From: Actinomycetes bacterium
Lineage (GTDB): Bacteria > Actinomycetota > Acidimicrobiia > Acidimicrobiales > Acidimicrobiaceae
NCBI GenBank assembly: GCA_021844725.1
Contig: JAKBSX010000232.1
Location: 1 to 5,684 of the forward strand
Direction of reading: 5' to 3'
DNA length: 5,684 nucleotides
Of the stretch, positions 1 through 5,072 are shown piece after piece. A program made the position numbers and the translations under genes. The notes beneath the pieces were generated by a model, which was not told the DNA's origin, did not search any database, and saw nothing but the letters and a program-made list of their open reading frames with translations. Position 1 is the first letter of the stretch, and each line of letters begins with the position of its first letter.

Positions 1-1
1 C

Positions 2-85
2 TATCATTTTCGTCAGCGGATGGTACAAGCTATGTCATCAACGGCAACGCCCGATTGGTTGGAGCAGCTCCGGCGACAACTTTGA
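2..85 (+). CDS. Possible 3' end of an upstream gene, or a short leader ORF (uncertain)
   Basis: This frame is open from the left edge to a TGA at 83-85. Its last residues, ending in TPDWLEQLRRQL, look like an ordinary soluble helical C-terminus. The other two plus frames are also open across this stretch (to TGA 169-171 and TGA 195-197), so the choice of frame is weak. I prefer this one because its composition is protein-like and because a hairpin-rich non-coding stretch follows its stop. It could instead be a 21-codon leader ORF starting at ATG 20, but no convincing Shine-Dalgarno precedes that ATG. No family is recognised. Confidence 0.25.
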   Translation, partial: YHFRQRMVQAMSSTATPDWLEQLRRQL

Positions 86-139
86 TCAATCGGTTAGTTT
101 TTCATACCCAAATGACCGATTGCCACACCAGGCAACGGT
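51..139 (+). promoter_or_regulatory. Chain of competing inverted repeats upstream of hyuA
   Basis: Four short segments are seen directly: CCGATTG (51-57), CAATCGGT (87-94), ACCGATTGCC (115-124) and GGCAACGGT (131-139). Segment 1 is complementary to 2 (7 bp). Segment 2 is complementary to 3 (8 bp). Segment 3 pairs with 4 (9 bp, one bulged A, six-base loop). Neighbouring pairings exclude each other, and a T5 run lies at 148-152. The 1:2, 2:3, 3:4 order resembles a transcription attenuator. As DNA, the CCGATTG heptamer occurring three times (direct, inverted, direct) could instead be a multi-site operator. The T-run starts nine bases after the last stem, too far for a textbook terminator. The sequence facts are firm; the regulatory role is inference. 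Confidence 0.35.
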
Positions 140-171
140 GTCGGGAGTTTTTGTGGGCCTTGAGAGGATGA

Positions 172-2253
172 TTGATAGTTATGGCAGCCAAAAATGATAG
201 TCAGGTGAGAGACTGGTTGATTGGAGTGGACGTGGGGGGTACTTTTACCGACGGGGTGCTCCTGCGACCTGGTGAGGCTCCACTCATTGTAAAGACGCCT
301 ACCAACATTGCTGACCCAGTGGCTGGACTGATGGGATGTCTAGATGCTATTGCCGAGTCTGTCGAAGCCACTAAGTCTGAACTTCTGGCTCGAACTATCA
401 AGCTGGGCTATGGAACCACGCAGGCAGCCAACCTTATTGTTGAGGGTAAAGGCGCGAAGGTGGGTTTTATCACCACCCGTGGATTCAAAGACACGCTGAT
501 AGTGGCCGAAATTGGCAGAGAACGGATAGGAATGGATCTTACGTCGGATCGGCCGCCTTCTCTGGTTCAAAGATCGAGGATATTCGAGGTGCGGGAGCGA
601 GTAGATGCCAGCGGCCGTGAAATAGCTCCCCTAAACATGGATGACGTAAAACTGGCCATGGATGAACTCGCGTCCCAGGGTGTCGAGGCAGTGGGAGTCT
701 GCTTTTTATGGTCATTCTTAAACAGTGATCATGAAGCGAGGGTTGCAGCTGCGCTGAAGGAATATTCAGACTGGTTTGTGTCCGTCTCATATGACGTGGC
801 GCCTTTATTAGGTGAATACGTACGCAGCGCGACCACTGCACTGAATGCTCGCCTCGGACCCCCAGTGCAGCAGCATTTGCTTTCGGTAGGCAAAAGTCTC
901 AAATCACAAGGGCTTGAGGCTTTGCCTCTGGTGATGACCTCGGCGGGTGGGCTTTTGACTATGGAGGATGCGGCAAATAAGCCGATTTCCCTGCTGTCCT
1001 CAGGTCCGGCAGGAGGTGTGCTGGCCTCAAAGCTATTGGCTGAAAGAATGGGGCTTTCTAATGTTCTATGTGCCGACATGGGTGGAACCACCTTTGACGT
1101 GAGTTTGATTACTCAAGGTGAATTAGCGCTAAGCGAACGTGCACAATACGCCGGTCAGGAAGTTTTTACTGAAGCAATCGATATTGTCTCCATCGGCGCC
1201 GGAGGTGGGAGCGTTGGCTGGGTGGATCATGGAATGAGGCTGAAGGTAGGCCCTTCGAGTGCCGGGTCCGATCCAGGTCCGGCATGCTATGGTCATGGTG
1301 GTACGAAAGCAACTGTAACAGATGCTAACTGTCAGCTTGGCAGACTGAATCCACAGGGTTTGGCAGGGGGTCGACTGCGACTTGACACCAGCTCAGCCGA
1401 AAGGGTTTTAACTGACCTTGGAAGCGAGCTTGGGTTGTCGGCACAGGAAACCGCTGAAGGGATTATATCTATCGTCGATGCTGCGATGAGTGATGCGATT
1501 CGAAGCCAAACCGTAGCTAAAGGTCTGGATCCGAGAGAATACACCCTGTTCGCCTACGGAGGCGCAGCACCACTGCATGCAGCATCTATTGCCGCAGATC
1601 TTGGCATTTCAAAAGTGGTCGTACCGCTTTTGGCCCCGGTTTTTTCAGCTTATGGAATAGTGGCATCCAATATTCAGCATGTTTTGAGCAAGAGCAGAGT
1701 GGTGCCAATTACCGACACGCCAACTATTGCGGACGTGTTCAAGGAGTTGGAACTCAATGGCCTGAAAGCTCTTGATCTGGACAATGTGAAGCAGGAAAAC
1801 AGGATGATACTTCGCACGGCACAGCTGCGCTTTAAGGGTCAGATGCATTCTGTCAATGTCAACATGCCTGAAGGTCCCATTGACGCCAAGCTGCTGGAAG
1901 AGTTGGGTAGAAGGTTCATTGAGACCTATGAGAGGCTTTTTGGAGCAGGCACTTCTTCGGCAAGCGCAGGTATCGAAATGGTTACGCTCCGGGTATATGC
2001 GATTGGGGTAACCACCGTTCCCCAACTCGATCAATCCCCGCTGGGTCAAGAAGAGGTAGCGTCATCTGGCAGTCGCAAGGTGTGGTATCGCGGATCATTG
2101 ATTGATGTCCCCACTTACAGCGGTCCACTTCAGCCAGGCAATAAAGTGCATGGTCCGGCTTTACTTGACTACCCGGGTCAAACTACCTGGGTGCCGATCA
2201 ACACCTTTGTAGAGGTGGACCAATATCAAAGCTTGGTAATTACCGTCAACTAA
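172..2253 (+). CDS. hyuA: HyuA-type subunit: hydantoinase A / oxoprolinase family, ATP-binding
   Basis: This is the ATP-binding subunit of a two-subunit ATP-dependent enzyme of the hydantoinase/oxoprolinase/acetone carboxylase superfamily. In this family it phosphorylates a cyclic amide or ketone that its HyuB partner then processes; the site is cytoplasmic. Its 693 residues match the usual length (about 690). Visible motifs are the N-terminal phosphate loop DVGGTFTD (20-27), GTTQAANL (81-88), ITTRGFKD (100-107), the second actin-like phosphate motif ADMGGTTFDV (301-310), SIGAGGGS (340-347), SDPGPACYG (366-374) and YGGAAPLHA (462-470), then the C-terminal domain. It covers hydantoinase A N-terminal, central and C-terminal regions with no break, signal peptide or membrane segment. 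Position 466 is Ala where the family usually has Gly (GGAGPLHA). The start is TTG 172, with GAGAGG at 162-167 four bases away. ATG 181 is the alternative, but its spacing would be 13. Only 21 bp separate it from hyuB, so the two are translated as a pair. Substrate unknown: hydantoin, 5-oxoproline, lactam or ketone are all possible. Confidence 0.93.
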   Translation: MIVMAAKNDSQVRDWLIGVDVGGTFTDGVLLRPGEAPLIVKTPTNIADPVAGLMGCLDAIAESVEATKSELLARTIKLGYGTTQAANLIVEGKGAKVGFITTRGFKDTLIVAEIGRERIGMDLTSDRPPSLVQRSRIFEVRERVDASGREIAPLNMDDVKLAMDELASQGVEAVGVCFLWSFLNSDHEARVAAALKEYSDWFVSVSYDVAPLLGEYVRSATTALNARLGPPVQQHLLSVGKSLKSQGLEALPLVMTSAGGLLTMEDAANKPISLLSSGPAGGVLASKLLAERMGLSNVLCADMGGTTFDVSLITQGELALSERAQYAGQEVFTEAIDIVSIGAGGGSVGWVDHGMRLKVGPSSAGSDPGPACYGHGGTKATVTDANCQLGRLNPQGLAGGRLRLDTSSAERVLTDLGSELGLSAQETAEGIISIVDAAMSDAIRSQTVAKGLDPREYTLFAYGGAAPLHAASIAADLGISKVVVPLLAPVFSAYGIVASNIQHVLSKSRVVPITDTPTIADVFKELELNGLKALDLDNVKQENRMILRTAQLRFKGQMHSVNVNMPEGPIDAKLLEELGRRFIETYERLFGAGTSSASAGIEMVTLRVYAIGVTTVPQLDQSPLGQEEVASSGSRKVWYRGSLIDVPTYSGPLQPGNKVHGPALLDYPGQTTWVPINTFVEVDQYQSLVITVN

Positions 2254-2263
2254 ACAAGCCTTT

Positions 2264-2269
2264 AGGGGG
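2264..2269 (+). promoter_or_regulatory. Ribosome binding site of hyuB
   Basis: AGGGGG lies five bases before ATG 2275, inside the 21-bp gap after the hyuA TAA (2251-2253). It fixes the hyuB start, and the short gap supports one transcript for both subunits. Confidence 0.75.
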
Positions 2270-2274
2270 CAGCC

Positions 2275-4008
2275 ATGAAGGTAGATCCGATTCTCACCGA
2301 GATAATATCCAATCGTCTTTACCAGATTGGTCTGGAAGGGGGACTGGTGCTTCAACGTTGCGCTGTAAGTCCCAGCGTGGTTGACTCGCGCGATCTTGGG
2401 TTCAATATCGCTGACGCTTCCGGGAGAACCATTGTTTATTCCGTCTGGATGCCAAGGCATGGCACCACTCTTGGCTACATGCTTCAAAGTTGCATGGAGC
2501 GTTTCAAAGGAGACGTCAGGCCGGGAGACATGTATCTTGTGAATGACCCCCACTCCGGTGCACTGCATATCCTTGACTTAGCGGTAATGGCTCCAGTGCA
2601 TTACCAGGGGGAGCTCATCGCCTGGGTGGGTAATGCCACCCACCATGTTGACGTGGGAGCAATGACTCCGGGCCGGGCGCCGTTAGCGACTGATTGGCAT
2701 CAGGAAGGCATAATTTTCAAGCCGACCAGGATTGTTGAAGGCGGGAAGATCCGCGATGATATTTTCAATCTCTTTCTGGATAACGTCAGGATGCCCAGAT
2801 ATCAATCTCTCGATCTAAAGGCGCAAATATCTGCCAACTTTGCCGCTTCGGAGAAAATCATCGAGCTGATTAAGACTTACGGTATGGACGCGATTCAGGC
2901 TACTTTCGATAGCTCAATCCAGCTTGGTGAACAGCAGGCCCGGGAACGCATAGCTGTTCTGACCAAGGGTACTTTTCATGAAGTCACCTGGGTCGATTAT
3001 GACAAACAATACCGGGTTGAGTGCACCCTTGTAGTCGATGAAGAAGGACTCCATTTTGATTTTCAGGGCACTGATCCGGAGGCCAAGACTTTTATAAACT
3101 GCGCTCTTCCATGTGCGGTTGCCAACCTTCATAATATTCTGGCATGTCAACTGTTTCCCGATCTAACTGTAAATGCGGGCACTTTCAAGCAGGTGGATGT
3201 ATCTATACCTTCAGGCACCATACTGAACTGCAATCCCCCTGCTCCTTGCTCGGGAGCTTCAACTATCACTGGTTGGAGGGTACAGGGAATTACTTTGGCA
3301 CTTTTGACCCAGGCGCTGATGGATACCGAAAGACGGCCGTACGCCATGGCAGAGTGGGGCTGGGGATTTACCGATGTTCAGTGGACGGGTTTTGACGAAC
3401 TGGGCAGATGGTACAGCGTCAGGGGTGACATGAATTTGCATGGAGGCGGAGCCCGCTCGGACAAAGATGGGATTGACGTATCGAATATTGCCGGATCGAC
3501 AAATACTGCAATACCGAGCATCGAATCCTATGAATACAGGTACCCGGTGCTCTATCTGTCGAGGGGGCTGGTGCCTGATTCTGAAGGGGCTGGTCAGTAT
3601 CGGGGTGGACATGCAGGATACTGGTCGAGATGCCTTTATAAAGTAGATACGGCCAACGACTTCACTTTTTATATTGGTCGGGACCTTGGCTCTCGTGGCG
3701 TGGCCGGCGGTGGCGACGGGAGTTCGTCCCAGATCATAATTAAACGGGTCACCGACATCTTGGATCAGCTTGGAAATGAGATACCGCTTTATCATCAGCT
3801 TCATGGAAAAGAGGAGCTTCTTGCTCAGCGTCCTCCGGGAATCGATAACTGGATAAATGCCGGCGATGTGGTCTTCGTCAGGGGAATGGGCGGTGCAGGA
3901 TTTGGTACAGCCAAACTTCGGGACAAAGAGCTGGTAATCAGGGATTACGAAGAGGGACTGCTTTCCAAAGAGCGCGCTAGAGAGGTCTACGGAGTGGTAG
4001 TTGACTGA
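2275..4008 (+). CDS. hyuB: HyuB-type subunit: hydantoinase B / oxoprolinase family
   Basis: This is the catalytic partner of the preceding HyuA; in the family the complex hydrolyses a cyclic amide or carboxylates a ketone after activation by ATP. The 577 residues are near the length of known hydantoinase B proteins (about 590) and well short of acetone carboxylase AcxB (about 776, recalled). Visible motifs are the opening DPILTEIISNRL (4-15), SRDLGFNIAD (38-47), PGDMYLVNDPHSG (83-95), HILDL (98-102), ATHHVDVGAM (121-130), NVRMP (170-174), FDFQGTDP (261-268), PDSEGAGQYRGG (434-445) and the C-terminal signature ending in REVYGV. H98, D101 and H123 sit where acetone carboxylase structures place metal ligands (from memory), so a metal site looks intact. 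ATG 2275 follows AGGGGG (2264-2269) by five bases. The gene is complete, with no frameshift. Specificity cannot be decided; N-methylhydantoinase, oxoprolinase-like, caprolactamase-like or carboxylase-like roles remain open. Confidence 0.94.
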   Translation: MKVDPILTEIISNRLYQIGLEGGLVLQRCAVSPSVVDSRDLGFNIADASGRTIVYSVWMPRHGTTLGYMLQSCMERFKGDVRPGDMYLVNDPHSGALHILDLAVMAPVHYQGELIAWVGNATHHVDVGAMTPGRAPLATDWHQEGIIFKPTRIVEGGKIRDDIFNLFLDNVRMPRYQSLDLKAQISANFAASEKIIELIKTYGMDAIQATFDSSIQLGEQQARERIAVLTKGTFHEVTWVDYDKQYRVECTLVVDEEGLHFDFQGTDPEAKTFINCALPCAVANLHNILACQLFPDLTVNAGTFKQVDVSIPSGTILNCNPPAPCSGASTITGWRVQGITLALLTQALMDTERRPYAMAEWGWGFTDVQWTGFDELGRWYSVRGDMNLHGGGARSDKDGIDVSNIAGSTNTAIPSIESYEYRYPVLYLSRGLVPDSEGAGQYRGGHAGYWSRCLYKVDTANDFTFYIGRDLGSRGVAGGGDGSSSQIIIKRVTDILDQLGNEIPLYHQLHGKEELLAQRPPGIDNWINAGDVVFVRGMGGAGFGTAKLRDKELVIRDYEEGLLSKERAREVYGVVVD

Positions 4009-4100
4009 GTGCTGGTTCAGTTGAGGTGGAATCGAGCCATGAGTTCATCGCCGCTCTCTGAACTTGTTTCAGTTAGTTGTCATAAGATTGAGATGTTTTG

Positions 4101-4124
4101 TGGGTGGTCTAAATGAGCCACCCA
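4101..4124 (+). promoter_or_regulatory. Hairpin just upstream of the SDR ribosome site
   Basis: TGGGTGG (4101-4107) and CCACCCA (4118-4124) are perfectly complementary over 7 bp with a ten-base loop. The 3' arm ends three bases before the ribosome site AGAAGGAGG. There is no T-run after it, so it does not look like a terminator. It could be an RNA structure that affects translation or mRNA processing between hyuB and the SDR, or a protein-binding dyad. The dyad is seen; the role is inferred. Confidence 0.5.
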
Positions 4125-4127
4125 GTT

Positions 4128-4136
4128 AGAAGGAGG
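4128..4136 (+). promoter_or_regulatory. Strong ribosome binding site deciding a TTG start
   Basis: AGAAGGAGG is a near-perfect match to the anti-Shine-Dalgarno and lies five bases before TTG 4142. No in-frame ATG or GTG comes before the SDR nucleotide-binding motif, so this site settles TTG as the start. Confidence 0.88.
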
Positions 4137-4141
4137 CAGTT

Positions 4142-4897
4142 TTGCGGTTCGTCAATAAAGTTGCAGTTATCACAGGTGCCGGGCGTAACGTCGGGGAAGG
4201 CATTTCTGCTGCCCTGGTTGCCGAAGGAGCATTGGTGGCAATGGTGGACAATAACCAGGATCGTCTAAATAGTGCGGTTGAGCGAGTATTCAAGGCTGGT
4301 AGCGGATCCGCCAAACCATTCATTTGTGACGTTTCCTCATCTGAAGATGTGCAGCGTATGGTCGCTGAGGTAGTTGGATCGTTTGGCCGTATTGACTATC
4401 TGGTAAATAATGTTGCGGTCACCGACCGGGGTGTGACGGTGTTAGACCTGGCGGAAGAGGAATGGGACCGGGTTCTAAATGTAACTTTGCGCAGCGTATT
4501 TTTGTGCACCAAATATGCCGGCCGGCAGATGGTGCAGCAGGGCGAAGGCGGGGCAATTGTCAACATAGGCTCAACTTCCGGTTATCATGCCAGGGGCAAC
4601 GCCACTGCGTATTCAGCTGCCAAGGCAGGAACTCTTCACGTAACTAAATCAATAGCCTTGCAGCTGGGACCACATAAGATCCGGGTCAACTCCGTGAGCC
4701 CCAATAAAGTTGGATCGCCAGTCGGAATGGATGAGGAGCCTCCGGGCCGGCCTCGTAAAAACGTGGTGGGTAGAGGTGCAGTACCCGAAGATATCGCAAA
4801 TTCAGTTCTGTTCCTCCTCAGTGATCAGGCTTCGTTCATCACCGGAATTGACCTTTTGGTAGATGGCGGAGCCACTGTGGCGATGTCGATGGATTGA
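4142..4897 (+). CDS. Classical short-chain dehydrogenase/reductase (SDR), NAD-type
   Basis: This is a cytoplasmic oxidoreductase that interconverts an alcohol and a carbonyl using a nicotinamide cofactor; the substrate is not predictable. The 251 residues match the classical SDR length. Seen in order: the glycine-rich cofactor loop TGAGRNVG (11-18), with Asn replacing the usual middle Gly, a variant known in SDRs; Asp36 at the end of the second strand (AMVD), which favours NAD over NADP; CDVS with D63; NNVA (89-92) for the usual NNAG; N113; catalytic S144 in NIGSTSG; and the YSAAK pair Y157 and K161. The C-terminal LLVDGGATVAM block is complete. After the fold's conserved VNSVSP, Asn-Lys replaces the usual Gly and no Thr follows at the usual place, so this substrate/cofactor loop is atypical. 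It starts at TTG behind AGAAGGAGG. It lies 133 bp after hyuB with no terminator seen between, so read-through from hyuAB is likely. A terminator follows. Confidence 0.95.
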   Translation: MRFVNKVAVITGAGRNVGEGISAALVAEGALVAMVDNNQDRLNSAVERVFKAGSGSAKPFICDVSSSEDVQRMVAEVVGSFGRIDYLVNNVAVTDRGVTVLDLAEEEWDRVLNVTLRSVFLCTKYAGRQMVQQGEGGAIVNIGSTSGYHARGNATAYSAAKAGTLHVTKSIALQLGPHKIRVNSVSPNKVGSPVGMDEEPPGRPRKNVVGRGAVPEDIANSVLFLLSDQASFITGIDLLVDGGATVAMSMD

Positions 4898-4928
4898 GTT
4901 TTGCGCTCTGTGGAATTTAGGAAAGTTG

Positions 4929-4966
4929 AAGGACCCAGCATCGTAAGACGCGGGGTCCTTCTTTGT
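4929..4966 (+). terminator. Intrinsic terminator after the SDR
   Basis: AAGGACCC (4929-4936) and GGGTCCTT (4953-4960) form a perfect 8-bp stem. The inside can continue with GC/GC and TC/GA pairs, broken by two mismatches, to a GTAA tetraloop (4943-4946). The T-rich TTCTTTG follows. It lies about 30 bases after the SDR stop and ends the plus-strand transcript. On the minus strand the stem is followed by a weaker T stretch, so it may also help stop the converging gene. Confidence 0.87.
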
Positions 4967-4979
4967 CCATGTGCCAAGG

Positions 4980-5024
4980 CAATAGAATATCTCGGGGCAA
5001 ATACTGACGGGAGATATTCTATTG
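4980..5024. repeat. Perfect 14-bp inverted repeat between convergent genes
   Basis: CAATAGAATATCTC (4980-4993) and GAGATATTCTATTG (5011-5024) are exact reverse complements separated by 17 bases. The arms are AT-rich and the spacer GC-richer. It starts about 20 bases beyond the SDR terminator and lies about 48 bases after the stop of the minus-strand gene. No T-run follows on either strand, so it is not a textbook terminator. It could stabilise the 3' end of the minus-strand mRNA, bind a protein, or be the remnant of a small mobile or palindromic element. I saw no second copy in the window. Confidence 0.85.
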
Positions 5025-5072
5025 ATAGGTGACTTCCAGGCTAAGTCGGCTGTTATATCTTTGGGTGCTTGT

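Noticed and set aside
61..71. Near-palindrome GGAGCAGCTCC
   Set aside because: It is short, with a one-base centre that cannot form an RNA hairpin. No second copy was seen.
82..110. A sigma-70-like promoter (TTGATC with CATACC or TACCCA) before hyuA
   Set aside because: The -10 matches are poor at either 15- or 17-base spacing, and the bases overlap the inverted repeats. Not enough to call.
1645..2568. Two minus-strand open frames of about 135 codons (1645-2049 and 2161-2568)
   Set aside because: They run antisense to hyuA and across the hyuA-hyuB junction, have no recognisable motifs, and their products are rich in Cys, His and Arg as expected of noncoding frames.
3259..3804. 181-codon minus-strand open frame within hyuB
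   Set aside because: It lies wholly opposite a well-supported gene with family motifs throughout, and its product resembles no known family. It is a shadow frame.
4015..4063. Inverted pair GTTCAG / CTGAAC in the hyuB-SDR gap
   Set aside because: The arms are only 6 bp and 37 bases apart, which is easily chance.
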